Shown: positions 52,606 through 61,369 of the stretch, one piece after another
Layout: each line of letters opens with the position of its first letter
Numbering within the stretch: position 1 is the first letter of the stretch
From: VXOI01 sp965261945
GTDB lineage: Bacteria; Chloroflexota; Dehalococcoidia; Lucifugimonadales; UBA3495
Assembly (NCBI GenBank): GCA_965261945.1
Contig: CBDHEF010000002.1
Span: forward strand, 1,054,001-1,118,000
Direction of reading: 5' to 3'
DNA length: 64,000 nucleotides
Position numbers and translations under genes: made by a program
Notes under the pieces: generated by a model
What the model was told of the DNA's origin: nothing
The model's input: only the letters and a program-made list of their open reading frames with translations
The model's database searches: none

Positions 52606-53844
52606 CTAATCTCTTCTCAGCAGCGTACCGGGGCGGTCGGGGTAGGCAGCGCCGGCGATTACGCCCAGCGCGGTCAGCAGCGACAGCGCAATCAGGCCCG
52701 TCTGAATTGAGCCGGTCAGTTGCGCCACCACGCCTACCAGCATAGGGCCCAAGGCGAAGCCCACGCCCATGAATGTCAGAATGAGACCGGTCAGCACCGC
52801 CACCTCGCGGGGCAGCACGCCGGGGAACTCGAAGGGCAGCACCTGTATCGCAGGCGTTGCCACCCATACCAGCCCCAGCCCGGTGATGAACGCCATCAGC
52901 AGCGGCGGGGCCTCTGAAAGCGTGATGACCACGCCGAACACCGCGTTCAGCAGGGCGGGAACAACCAGCAGCATCTTGCGGCTGCGCAGCTTGGTCAGCA
53001 GCCAACCGCCCAGGAACCCGGATGGTATCAAGGCGTAGTATAGGAATCCCAGCAGAGGCCCGCCCAGGGTCAGGGCCACGTCGCGTTCCTCCACCCACAG
53101 CGTCGGCAGGAAGGTAACCATCCCGGTCCAGGTTGAGGACAGGAACAGCATAACCACTGCAATCAGCCAGCCCTGCGGGAACCGGCGCAGCGCCAACCAG
53201 GGTGAGTGCTCCTCCTCATCGTCGGATGACGACGGCGGCTGCGGGGGGGCGTGTTTCTCCCGCGCCACCAGCAGCCACACCGCGATTTGTGCCGTGAAGA
53301 AGACTCCCAGCGCGGCATAGGCGATGCGCCAACTGCCCAAGCCCTCGATTACCCAAGGACTGAGGCTTACGGCCAACGCCAGAATCACGCTGTGCTGCGA
53401 CAGCCCAAACGACTGCACCAAGGCATATTGATGCGGCGCGCACCACTGGCGCAACAAGAGGGCGCGGGCCGGCGTGTTGATCGTGTGGGACAGGATGAAA
53501 CAAAACCTTCCCAGGAGCAGCACCCAGAAGCCGGGGGCCAGGGCCTGGACGAACAGAAACGGGGCGCCCAGCAACAAAGAGACCAGCACCAGCGGCACGG
53601 GCCGGAAGCGAGAGAACCAAGCGCCGAAGGGCAACGACAGCGACGCGGCGGTGATCCACCACGCGCCCTGTAACAACCCGGCCTGGAGGGGCGTTATCCC
53701 CAAGTCTTCCCGTATGAAGGGCAGGAACAGTCCGAAGGTGTAGGAAACCAGGATAACGCTGCTCTGCTGAGCGCGAAACAGCAGTAGCACCGCCCAGCTG
53801 CGCGGCGGCGTCCGCCGTACCCCATCGTCCGCTATTGCGCTCAT
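52606..53844 (-). CDS. MFS transporter
   Basis: The 412-residue product has 12 hydrophobic segments and a charged mid-loop (APPQPPSSSDDEEEHSP). Features: SYTFGLFLPFIREDLGITPLQAGLLQG in TM1-2, FGAWFSRFRPVPL (loop 2-3), ARALLLRQW. It resembles cyanate/nitrate-type or sugar MFS carriers. Substrate unknown. It is 84 nt downstream of the haloacetate dehalogenase in the same orientation, so it may import its substrate. Confidence 0.82.
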   Translation of the reverse strand: MSAIADDGVRRTPPRSWAVLLLFRAQQSSVILVSYTFGLFLPFIREDLGITPLQAGLLQGAWWITAASLSLPFGAWFSRFRPVPLVLVSLLLGAPFLFVQALAPGFWVLLLGRFCFILSHTINTPARALLLRQWCAPHQYALVQSFGLSQHSVILALAVSLSPWVIEGLGSWRIAYAALGVFFTAQIAVWLLVAREKHAPPQPPSSSDDEEEHSPWLALRRFPQGWLIAVVMLFLSSTWTGMVTFLPTLWVEERDVALTLGGPLLGFLYYALIPSGFLGGWLLTKLRSRKMLLVVPALLNAVFGVVITLSEAPPLLMAFITGLGLVWVATPAIQVLPFEFPGVLPREVAVLTGLILTFMGVGFALGPMLVGVVAQLTGSIQTGLIALSLLTALGVIAGAAYPDRPGTLLRRD

Positions 53845-53852
53845 TTTCGACT

Positions 53853-53921
53853 AACCACAGAGAACACGGAGACCACAGAGATTTTTTGTTTCCTCTGCGG
53901 TCTCTGTGCGCTCTGTGGTTA
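53853..53921. repeat. AACCACAGAGA palindromic repeat
   Basis: The left arm begins AACCACAGAGAACACGGAGA (53853) and the right arm ends CTCTGTGCGCTCTGTGGTTA (53921). They pair imperfectly around ATTTTTTG. This ACCACAGAGxACACxGAG family is seen between genes in many bacteria. Here it lies between the dehalogenase and MFS genes and could attenuate the operon. Confidence 0.7.
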
Positions 53922-53928
53922 CGTTCCT

Positions 53929-54810
53929 TTACTCTTGCAGGAACGACTTGATGATGGCGTAGCTTTCGTCGGGCATTTCTTCGGGGATGTAGTGGCCGCA
54001 GGGCAAGGATTGGCCCCGGACGTTGGTGGCGTAGTCCCGCCAGACCGCCAGCACGTCCTGGGTGCGGCCCACGTAGCCAGTGGAACTCCAGAGCGCGAAC
54101 ATGGGGCAGGTGACCTTGCTGTCGAAGTCTGCATCGTCGTGCACCAGGTCGATGCTGGCGCCGGCGCGGTAGTCTTCGCAGGTCGCGTGGATGGTGCCGG
54201 GGTTGCTGAAGCAGCGGGCGTACTCGTCCACCACCTCCGGCGGGAACGCGCCTGCGGCGTCGGGGTTGCGGCGGAAGGAACGGCGCAGGAAATAGTCCGG
54301 GTCGGCCCCGATAACCCGCTCCGGGAAGTCGTAGGGCTGAATCAGGAAGAACCAGTGGTAGGTGTTAGTCGCCATTTCCTTATTGACGATCTGGAACATC
54401 TTGCGCGTGGGGATGATGTCCAGCGCCATAAGCCTCTCCACCCGCTGCTGGTGGTCCTTGGTCAGGCGATGCGACACCCTGGCGCCCCGGTCGTGGCCCA
54501 CCAGCTTGAAGGTGTCGAAGCCCAGGTGGGACATCACGTCCACCTGGTCTTGGGCCATCGCCCGCTTGGAGTAATTCAGATGTTCCGGGTCGCCCGGCGC
54601 CTTGCTGCTGTCGCCGTAACCTCGCAGGTCCGGGACAACTACGGTGAAGTCCTCGGCCAGCCGCGGCGCAATCTTGTGCCACATCATGTGGGACTGCGGA
54701 TAGCCGTGCAACAACAACAACGGGGGGCCGTCGCCGCCCTTCACCAGGTTGATGGTCGCGCCGCCGCTGGTGTCAATTTGCAGCCGCTCAAATCCTTCGT
54801 AAAACGCCAT
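53929..54810 (-). CDS. Fluoroacetate/haloacetate dehalogenase
   Basis: A 293-residue alpha/beta hydrolase with the full fluoroacetate-dehalogenase set, by alignment to the Rhodopseudomonas enzyme: nucleophile Asp107 in GHDRGAR, carboxylate-binding Arg108 and Arg111, Asp131, halide-pocket His152 and Trp153 (TYHWFFLIQP), Tyr214 in CEDYRAG and His273 in CGHYIPEE. HGYPQSHMMWHKIAPRL and DLRGYGDSSK are also family hallmarks. It hydrolyses the C-F or C-Cl bond of haloacetates to glycolate. Glycolate could feed the glyoxylate used by malate synthase G in this window. Diverges from 54956. Confidence 0.88.
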   Translation of the reverse strand: MAFYEGFERLQIDTSGGATINLVKGGDGPPLLLLHGYPQSHMMWHKIAPRLAEDFTVVVPDLRGYGDSSKAPGDPEHLNYSKRAMAQDQVDVMSHLGFDTFKLVGHDRGARVSHRLTKDHQQRVERLMALDIIPTRKMFQIVNKEMATNTYHWFFLIQPYDFPERVIGADPDYFLRRSFRRNPDAAGAFPPEVVDEYARCFSNPGTIHATCEDYRAGASIDLVHDDADFDSKVTCPMFALWSSTGYVGRTQDVLAVWRDYATNVRGQSLPCGHYIPEEMPDESYAIIKSFLQE

Positions 54811-54955
54811 GACTCACTCCCTGTTGACAATTGCAGAGGGGCGTTTGGCCCCCGAGCATCTGCGTTATACTACCACCTAACCCCTTGCGAAGCAGGATAT
54901 TTCACGTCGTGGGATTCTGGGCATCCATACATTTAGGAACGACAGGGAGGACACC

Positions 54956-56248
54956 ATGAGCGCCAACGGAAAGACACTGGTCATTCGCAACGGAACGCTC
55001 ATCGACGGGACCGGCGAACCAGCGTCGCAGAACGACGCGGTGGTAATCGAAAGCAACCGTATCTCCAGCGTGGGCCAGCTCCCGCCGGGCCTGAACATGG
55101 AGGACACCGGCAAGGTGGAAGTTATCGACGCTGCGGGCAAATGGATCATGCCCGGCCTCATCGACGGGCACTGTCACCTGTCCTTCGGCTTCCCGGCGGT
55201 GTCGTCCACCAAGTTCCCCAGCGGACGGGGCACCGTAAGTCCCGGCTTCAACGCCATCCGCGCCGCCCGCAACGCCCAGACCGTGCTGCGTTCCGGCGTT
55301 ACCAGCATCTCCATCCCCGGCGGCACCTGGTTCATCGAGGTCGGGCTGCGGGACGCCATCAACGCCGGGCTGGTGGAGGGGCCGCGCATCTTCACCGCTG
55401 GCCGCTTCATCGTCACCTACGGCAGCATCGGCGACTACGAGCCATCGTGGGTCGGCACCCCTGAGCATCTCCTGGGCGTCCTGGCGAACGACGTAAACGA
55501 CATGATTACCGAGGTGCGCCGCCAGACCAAGCACGGCGTGGACTTCATCAAGCTGGCCGACAGCACCTGGGGCGACAACCAGACCATCTCCAAGGAAGAG
55601 ATCGTTGCCGTGGTGGCCGAAGCCCATCGCCGCAACGCCCGCGTCGCCATCCACTCGCGGGGCGCAGGCTCCACCAAAGCCGCCGCCGAGGCGGGAGTGG
55701 ACTGGATCATGCACGCAGACCTGGCCACCGAGGCCGAGCTGTACCCCGTCGCCGAGGCCGGAGTCCGCGTGATGCCGACGATGACCTTCCTCTTCGAGGC
55801 CCTGTCCATTGGCAAGGAGAAGGGCCGCAGCGACGAGGAGCTCGACATCATTCGCCGCAACGCCGAGAGCGCCATGCAGGTGCTGGAGACCGCCCGCAGC
55901 TTCGGGGTCAAAGTGCTGTGCGGCACCGACAGCGGCAACTCGCCGGTGATGCCCTACGGCACGCTCCACGCTAACGAGGCCGAGGTGATGGTCAAGTACG
56001 GAGGCTACACGCCCATGGAAGCCATCGTAGCCAACACCCGCGAAAACGCCTACGTCGTGGGACTGGAGGGCGAACTCGGCGTCATCGAACCCGGCAAGCT
56101 GGCCGACATCCTGATCCTCGACGCCGACCCGCTGGCCGACATCCGAGTGCTGCAAGGCGGCAAGCACCTGAACACCGTCATCAAGGACGGCCGCCGGGTG
56201 AATTTGGACACCGACGAGGATGGCGAGGCGCTGCTGGACCTGTGCTAA
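54956..56248 (+). CDS. Amidohydrolase (prolidase/imidazolonepropionase-like)
   Basis: GGGAGG precedes the ATG by 6 nt; 430 residues. LIDGTGEPASQNDAVVIESNRI and a C-terminal EPGKLADILILDADPL form the composite beta-sandwich of subtype-I/II amidohydrolases. Metal ligands: HCH in DGHCHL, carboxylated Lys in FIKLADS, His in AIHSRG and IMHAD, and Asp in CGTDSG. It resembles the Xaa-Pro dipeptidase-like amidohydrolases that act on N-acyl or cyclic substrates. A TATACT box lies at 54866 between the divergent genes. Confidence 0.9.
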   Translation: MSANGKTLVIRNGTLIDGTGEPASQNDAVVIESNRISSVGQLPPGLNMEDTGKVEVIDAAGKWIMPGLIDGHCHLSFGFPAVSSTKFPSGRGTVSPGFNAIRAARNAQTVLRSGVTSISIPGGTWFIEVGLRDAINAGLVEGPRIFTAGRFIVTYGSIGDYEPSWVGTPEHLLGVLANDVNDMITEVRRQTKHGVDFIKLADSTWGDNQTISKEEIVAVVAEAHRRNARVAIHSRGAGSTKAAAEAGVDWIMHADLATEAELYPVAEAGVRVMPTMTFLFEALSIGKEKGRSDEELDIIRRNAESAMQVLETARSFGVKVLCGTDSGNSPVMPYGTLHANEAEVMVKYGGYTPMEAIVANTRENAYVVGLEGELGVIEPGKLADILILDADPLADIRVLQGGKHLNTVIKDGRRVNLDTDEDGEALLDLC

Positions 56249-56319
56249 AGTTGGAGGGTGTTGAAATATGAGGCGGTGACGCCGGAGAAGACAAGGGCAT
56301 AAATTGGGCAACCAGCGAG

Positions 56320-56889
56320 GTGGTAACGGTCCTCACATTTCTCCTACCCGGATTAGTGGGGATCACTATTTTCTACTCGCTAACGTCTCATCCCAAGCCC
56401 AGCGAGTTCGAGCGAATCATTCACGCCCTGGCATTTACGGTAGTCGCCCAAGCGATTACTTGGATGATTATGACTTTGGCGGAATCGGGCTGGCCGGAAG
56501 GCTTGGAAACCGTAATCTCATTATTGAGCGCGGCGTTCCTTGCTCTGCTTGCGGCCTATTTTTCCAATCACGACGCGCCGCACGGATTCCTGCGAAAGAT
56601 TGGCGTTACAAAGGAAAGTTCCTACCCATCGGAATGGTATTCGGCTTTTTACAGGAATACAGAACATTATGTTGTGCTTCACTTGAAAGGAAACCGCCGA
56701 CTTTACGGGTGGGCACGGGAGTGGCCGGGGCATCCGGCGCAAGGCCATTTCATAATAGCCGAAGGAGAGTGGCTGGTTGGCAACGAACGATTGCCCCTAA
56801 AGGGGGTTTCAGTTATTCTGATACCAGCCCAAGAAGTGGAAATGGTAGAGTTTTTGGAATCGGTCCCAATCGAAGCCTCTGAGGAGTAG
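56320..56889 (+). CDS. DUF6338-family membrane protein
   Basis: GTG 56320; 189 residues with two to three N-terminal membrane helices (TFLLPGLVGITIFYSLT, AFTVVAQAITWMIMTL, LLSAAFLALLAAYFS) and a soluble C-terminal domain (YVVLHLKGNRRLYGWAREWPGHPAQGHFIIAEGEWLV). It matches DUF6338, a family of unknown function often adjacent to a short proline-rich protein, as here. The start is uncertain because no clear ribosome-binding site precedes it. Confidence 0.78.
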   Translation: MVTVLTFLLPGLVGITIFYSLTSHPKPSEFERIIHALAFTVVAQAITWMIMTLAESGWPEGLETVISLLSAAFLALLAAYFSNHDAPHGFLRKIGVTKESSYPSEWYSAFYRNTEHYVVLHLKGNRRLYGWAREWPGHPAQGHFIIAEGEWLVGNERLPLKGVSVILIPAQEVEMVEFLESVPIEASEE

Positions 56890-56892
56890 CTC

Positions 56893-56997
56893 ATGGCTAA
56901 GCTACCAAATCCCGCACCAAGCGAACGGCCTCCAGGCTCACCCGGTTCGTCAATCCGGAAACCTCCACCGCCCCCGACTCCACCACCGAAGCAATAG
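56893..56997 (+). CDS. 34-residue proline-rich protein linked to DUF6338
   Basis: GAGGAG (56880-56885) is about 7 nt before ATG 56893 and overlaps the DUF6338 stop (TAG 56887-56889). The product (MAKLPNPAPSERPPGSPGSS...) has two poly-proline runs. Short disordered proline-rich proteins recur next to DUF6338 genes, suggesting a partner, possibly bound by an SH3-like fold of the DUF6338 protein. No further gene lies up to 57121. Confidence 0.55.
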   Translation: MAKLPNPAPSERPPGSPGSSIRKPPPPPTPPPKQ

Positions 56998-57120
56998 CCC
57001 CTGATCGCTTCTCCGTTGATACTCAGCCTGTCGCGGTCGTTTCTCTGGCAGGCTGTCTGCTTGCCGGGCCGTCTGCGACCGCACGGAATCTGATTACGAA
57101 ATACGGACAAGGGGCCACCC

Positions 57121-58239
57121 ATGAAAATCACCGGCGTCACCAGCGAAGTCTTTGAGTGGGAGCGGCCCGGCATCTGGAACGGCGGGCACTTCTACGGGCC
57201 GGGACGGCTGCACAAGGTTACGGTGACCACAGACGAGGGCATTACCGGCTACGGCTGGAACGGCGGGACCGCTGCTGAGCGGCCTCTGGTCTTTTTTCCT
57301 CTTTATGTTGACTATTTCCGCCCGTTGCTCATCGGGCGCGATCCGCTGGACACGCGGGGCATCGCCGTTGATTTGGGCGAAAATCTGATCAAGATTCTTG
57401 GGCCGGCGGGCCTGAACACTCAGGTCTTGGCCGCCATCAACATCGCTTGCTGGGACATCAAGGGAAAGGCGCTGGGGCAGTCAGTGCATCGCCTGCTGGG
57501 AGGCGCGCAGGACCGCATCCGCACCTACATCACCGGCGGATACTACGCCGAGGGCAAGGGGCTTGAAGAACTCAAGGATGAGGTTCGCTTCAACGTGGAG
57601 GAGATGCACGCAGGGGCCGTCAAGATCAAGATTGGCGACCCCAACGTCGGTGTCTCCGGCGATATGGAGCGGGTGGCGGCGGCCCGCGAGGCTATCGGCG
57701 ACAGCGCCTCGCTGCTCGTGGACGCCAACTGCGCCCTCGACCTGAAAACCGCTATGGAGTTCGCCCGGCTACTGCCGGATTGCGACGTCTACTGGTTCGA
57801 GGAGCCGCTGCCCATCCACGATTATGAGGGCCATAGGCAATTGGCAGAAGTGTCAGAGGTGAAAATCGCCACCGGCGAGAACGGCTACCACCTGGCCCAC
57901 TTCCGCACCCTGCTGGACCACAACGGGGCGTCCATCCTCAACGTGGACGCCACCATCTGCCCCGGCTACGATGTGGCAATGGACGTCGCCAACCTTGCGG
58001 CGGAGCGGGGCGTGTCCATCGCTCCCCACGGTTGCCAGGAACTTCAGTTGCCCCGGGCCGCGGCCGTACCCCACGGCGAGTTCCTGGAATACTACCCTGC
58101 GGCGGTGGACCCCCTGCGCGATGAGATGTTCGAGCCCAAGCTAAGGCCCGACGCCGACGGCTACGTGACCGTCCCCGACCGTCCCGGCATCGGATTCGAA
58201 CTCAACATGGACTTTCTATCCCGCTACCGGGTGGAGTGA
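57121..58239 (+). CDS. Mandelate racemase/muconate lactonising-type enzyme (acid sugar dehydratase-like)
   Basis: A 372-residue enolase-superfamily member. Catalytic residues: Lys168 and Lys170 (AVKIKIG), metal ligands Asp201 (LLVDANC), Glu227 (WFEEPL) and Glu253 (TGEN), and the Asp276/His303 dyad (PHGCQ). The KxK plus His-Asp pattern is that of the mandelate racemase subgroup, most of which are acid sugar dehydratases. N-terminal capping domain residues 1-120. CAAGGGGCC precedes the ATG. Substrate cannot be told. Converges with mcrC, 5 bp away. Confidence 0.9.
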   Translation: MKITGVTSEVFEWERPGIWNGGHFYGPGRLHKVTVTTDEGITGYGWNGGTAAERPLVFFPLYVDYFRPLLIGRDPLDTRGIAVDLGENLIKILGPAGLNTQVLAAINIACWDIKGKALGQSVHRLLGGAQDRIRTYITGGYYAEGKGLEELKDEVRFNVEEMHAGAVKIKIGDPNVGVSGDMERVAAAREAIGDSASLLVDANCALDLKTAMEFARLLPDCDVYWFEEPLPIHDYEGHRQLAEVSEVKIATGENGYHLAHFRTLLDHNGASILNVDATICPGYDVAMDVANLAAERGVSIAPHGCQELQLPRAAAVPHGEFLEYYPAAVDPLRDEMFEPKLRPDADGYVTVPDRPGIGFELNMDFLSRYRVE

Positions 58240-58244
58240 CGCCC

Positions 58245-59507
58245 TCACCTTAACCCTCCCCCTCTGGAACCCTCTCCCTCTGGAGGAGGGAACAGAACGG
58301 CTCGACCATGGGCCTGAACCCGCCCGGCGATGCGGGCCACTTCCGTGAGGATGGCTTGGGGGGAACCGTTCAGGTCCACGGCTGCTACCTCAATGGTCTT
58401 GTCGGCGTGAGGAATCTGGTATACGGCGGGCTCGCCTTCGCCGGCCGCGTAAATCAGCAGGCCCGATGGAAGGTTGGCGGCGGTGCAGTAGGCCAGCATC
58501 CGGTAGATTTCCCCTTGCTGCGATTCCAGGCGCTTGTACTTGGCGTCGCCTACAAACAGACAGCGGCTCCCTCTCCACCAGGTGAGGCCGGGCTGCACCG
58601 GGATTTGTGCCGCACCATCGAGGGACAGGCGGCGCCCGCCAGGAATCCTGAACCTCTCCACTGGCGGAGCAGTAGGCCACTCCGACTCGGACAGGCGCAG
58701 GGCGTCCCGCAAGGCGGCTCGCAGGAACGACTCGAAGACGCGGTTCATATCCATCAGGAACGACGCGCCCGTTGTCTCGCCGTGGGACAGCTCCAGTATG
58801 GACCCGCCAATTATCAGCCGGGCCAACTCCACCGCTGGGCGATAGCGCCGGTTCAATCGGGTGTAATTCACCTCCGGCGCCATCCCCCGCCGGAACGAGC
58901 CGAGGGCTACGGACGCGAACGCCGGACGCAGCGCCCCGAGTTCGCGGCGAGCGGCAGGAGAGAGGATGGGCATCCGCCAGAGCGTGTGAATTGCAGTCTT
59001 GAGCAGACGGTTTTCCTCGATGTCCTCGGTGAAGTCGTCGTAGGCTGTCTCGACGGGCAACGGCAGCCCGAAACGCTCGTTAATCTGGCCGGTCATCCGA
59101 ATTCGCCCCCTCACGGAGGTAAGAGATGCCTCTTCGGTGCGATATCCCTGGAGCAGCCCACGCCGGATAGCCTCTTGGGTGCGCAGGACAAATGCGGGTA
59201 TCACGGCCTCCAGGATATCGGCATCCGGGGTCAGATCGAACGGGGCGGGCCTCCAGTCTGCGGGGTTCAGGGCGTATCCAACCAAGAACATCACGCGGTC
59301 CATGGGGATCCTGGGGCGGATGACTACGTTCAGTTCGCCGCACCTGACCACGCCGATCCAGGACGATGGACAAAGCTCCCACTCTGCCCCGGACGAGCCG
59401 ACAGGACGCACCTCAACGCGAGCCTGCCGCAGCGCGTCTATCTGGTTGCCGTCCAAGTCGGCGTTTATGCGGCTGGGCCGGTGTTCACACAGTTGGAGCG
59501 TTGGCAT
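58245..59507 (-). CDS. mcrC: McrC, nuclease/specificity subunit of McrBC
   Basis: A 420-residue product. The N-terminus (about 1-100) resembles the McrC DNA-modulating domain. RFGLPLPVETAYDDFTEDIEENRLLKTA is the family hallmark, and SFLMDMNRVFESFL follows. The PD-(D/E)xK nuclease is at SLDGAAQIP (about 295) and CLFVGDAKYKR (about 316-326). McrC joins the McrB ring and cuts DNA carrying modified cytosine. It overlaps mcrB by 23 nt. The final residues are encoded by a dispersed palindrome (58246-58300). Confidence 0.9.
   Translation of the reverse strand: MPTLQLCEHRPSRINADLDGNQIDALRQARVEVRPVGSSGAEWELCPSSWIGVVRCGELNVVIRPRIPMDRVMFLVGYALNPADWRPAPFDLTPDADILEAVIPAFVLRTQEAIRRGLLQGYRTEEASLTSVRGRIRMTGQINERFGLPLPVETAYDDFTEDIEENRLLKTAIHTLWRMPILSPAARRELGALRPAFASVALGSFRRGMAPEVNYTRLNRRYRPAVELARLIIGGSILELSHGETTGASFLMDMNRVFESFLRAALRDALRLSESEWPTAPPVERFRIPGGRRLSLDGAAQIPVQPGLTWWRGSRCLFVGDAKYKRLESQQGEIYRMLAYCTAANLPSGLLIYAAGEGEPAVYQIPHADKTIEVAAVDLNGSPQAILTEVARIAGRVQAHGRAVLFPPPEGEGSRGGGLR
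58246..58300. repeat. Dispersed palindrome forming the end of mcrC
   Basis: Two nested blocks, TTAACCCTCCCCCTCTGGA and CCCTCTCCCTCTGGAGGAGGG, of the window-wide GC-rich palindrome. On the minus strand it encodes FPPPEGEGSRGGGLR, the last 15 residues of McrC, so the insertion extended or replaced the protein's natural end. Confidence 0.7.
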
Positions 59508-61293
59508 CGGTGGCTATCCCTGGGGCCGGGGCGGAAACGATAAGAGGAGCGTCTGATTCGCCGTTGACGGGGTAGCCCTCCATGTCCGCGGCCTCGGATT
59601 GCGGGAGGTCCGACGCAAGTCCGTTGACGGGTTGGGGCAGTTCGGACTTGAGCAGGTCAAAATCGAACTCGGCCAAGCGGTCTTCGTTGCCGAAAAACTG
59701 CTCTTCGATATAGGGAATAACGGCGCGATTCCAGATACGCCGGGCGCGGGCTTCGTCCAGTTCCTCGGCGTTGCCCATGAAGTAGCTTGGGCCGACGCCC
59801 AGGTGCCGGTCCCCCAGCCTCTCGTTGGTCAGGTCTACCAGGTCGGACAGCCAGGCCATCGCCGGGTTGTGCCGCTCCAGCCAACGGCGCAGCAAACCGC
59901 GCACGGGCGGTTGACCGGAGAAGAAGGGGGCGAAGTAGAATCGGCGGCGCAGGGCGGCGTCCATCAGCGCGATGGAGCGGTCGGCGGTGTTCATAGTGCA
60001 GATGAACCACAGGTTTTCCGGGAGCCGGAACCTCCCGGACTCTGACGACGAGTTGGCGCCGCTGTATTGCAGTTCCATTGCTTCGTCACGGTATTCCAGC
60101 AGAAAATACAGTTCGCCGAAGACCTTGGCGACGTTGCCCCGGTTGAGTTCGTCTATGACCAGGATGTAGGTGGCGGCGGGATTGGCGGCCGCTTGAGCTG
60201 CTATGCGCCGCAACGGGCCGGGAACCAGCTCGAATCCCGGTTGCCCGTTGTGCAGCCTGGGGCGGAAGCCTTCCACGAAGTCCTCGTAGGAGTAGGAAGG
60301 GTGGAACTGCACGATGGTGAAGTCACCGCCGCCCTGTCGGCACTCCTGGGCGATACGCCGCGCCACGTAGGTCTTGCCGGTGCCGGGCGGCCCATAGAAA
60401 ATCACCTGCCGCTTATCGCGCAGGTCGGCGATTACTTCAGCGAGGTCGCTCTCGTCCCACAGCAATTCTTCGGCCAGTGCGGCCAGATTCTCCTCGGCCC
60501 AGGGGTCGGGAAGCGGCGCCACCTCCTCAGGTTCCGGTTCCGGGTCGGCTTCGCGGGGAGGCGGGGGCGGCGGTACTGCATCTCCGTGGAGATAAGCCTC
60601 ATACTGGAGCCTCGATCTTTCGGGCCACTCGCTGGCCGGCGGCCGCTCCGTGCCGTAAACCACCACGCACCACACCAGGGATTGAGCGTCCATCCGGTCG
60701 CGGATGTGCAGGCCGCGAGCCTCGGCTCTCTGGATAAACTCGTCCAGGAAGTCCAGCATTCGCCGGTATCGGCGGCCACCGTCGTCCCCAACCTCTTCCC
60801 GCTCACGCCCAACCAGTTGATAAGCCTTGTTCAGGTACTCCGTGCGATAGGGAGGGTTGTTCGCCGGGTCGTCCGCCAGCAGGAGCGCCGCCGCCATCTG
60901 ACCACGGGGGCCGACGGCGATGCGTTCCTCGAATTGCCGGATTCTGTCCTCGGCCGGAGTAACGCCGTGAGACTGCCAAAACTGGCGCAGTACGTTGCCA
61001 ACGTGAATCTTGTCCTTGTCCAGCAGGTTGCGGAATGCGGAATAGACCCGCCAGTTGACCAAGTGGTAACCGGGAGAGCGGGGGCCTTTCAGTCCTGCTT
61101 CCCAATTCGGGAACCCGCCCAACAGCATATCCCGCACACTGGACAAGGTTTGCGCGATTTCCATCTTGTAGTTCCGTTCTACTTCGTGAAAGCTGTCCCA
61201 TTGGTAAAACAGCCTGGCCCATTCGATAAACGCATCCCATCGCGTATCTCCAGGCGGACTCCAGACGGCGTCCTGAATTGGCGTATCTTGCAT
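59485..61293 (-). CDS. mcrB: McrB, AAA+ GTPase of McrBC
   Basis: The start is taken as ATG 61291-61293 (TGGAG about 10 nt upstream); a TTG at 61327-61329 is the alternative. It is 602 residues. The N-terminal part (about 1-230) is unfamiliar and may be the recognition domain. A proline-rich linker (PPPPPPREADPEPEPEE, about 240-260) follows. The AAA+ domain then has GPPGTGKT (about 300), ILVIDELNRGN (about 378), CTMNTADRS and LDAALRRRF. GTP-driven translocation brings McrC to modified DNA. Overlaps mcrC by 23 nt. Confidence 0.9.
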   Translation of the reverse strand: MQDTPIQDAVWSPPGDTRWDAFIEWARLFYQWDSFHEVERNYKMEIAQTLSSVRDMLLGGFPNWEAGLKGPRSPGYHLVNWRVYSAFRNLLDKDKIHVGNVLRQFWQSHGVTPAEDRIRQFEERIAVGPRGQMAAALLLADDPANNPPYRTEYLNKAYQLVGREREEVGDDGGRRYRRMLDFLDEFIQRAEARGLHIRDRMDAQSLVWCVVVYGTERPPASEWPERSRLQYEAYLHGDAVPPPPPPREADPEPEPEEVAPLPDPWAEENLAALAEELLWDESDLAEVIADLRDKRQVIFYGPPGTGKTYVARRIAQECRQGGGDFTIVQFHPSYSYEDFVEGFRPRLHNGQPGFELVPGPLRRIAAQAAANPAATYILVIDELNRGNVAKVFGELYFLLEYRDEAMELQYSGANSSSESGRFRLPENLWFICTMNTADRSIALMDAALRRRFYFAPFFSGQPPVRGLLRRWLERHNPAMAWLSDLVDLTNERLGDRHLGVGPSYFMGNAEELDEARARRIWNRAVIPYIEEQFFGNEDRLAEFDFDLLKSELPQPVNGLASDLPQSEAADMEGYPVNGESDAPLIVSAPAPGIATDANAPTV

Positions 61294-61369
61294 ACTCCGG
61301 CGGCTCCATTTCTCCCACGGCTCGCTCAAAAAGGGGGCATATGGGGATTGTTACGGTCTCCGGTTCGTA

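Noticed and set aside
55141..55464. Alternative-frame ORFs within the 54956-56248 amidohydrolase
   Set aside because: Arg/His-rich shadow translations without motifs.
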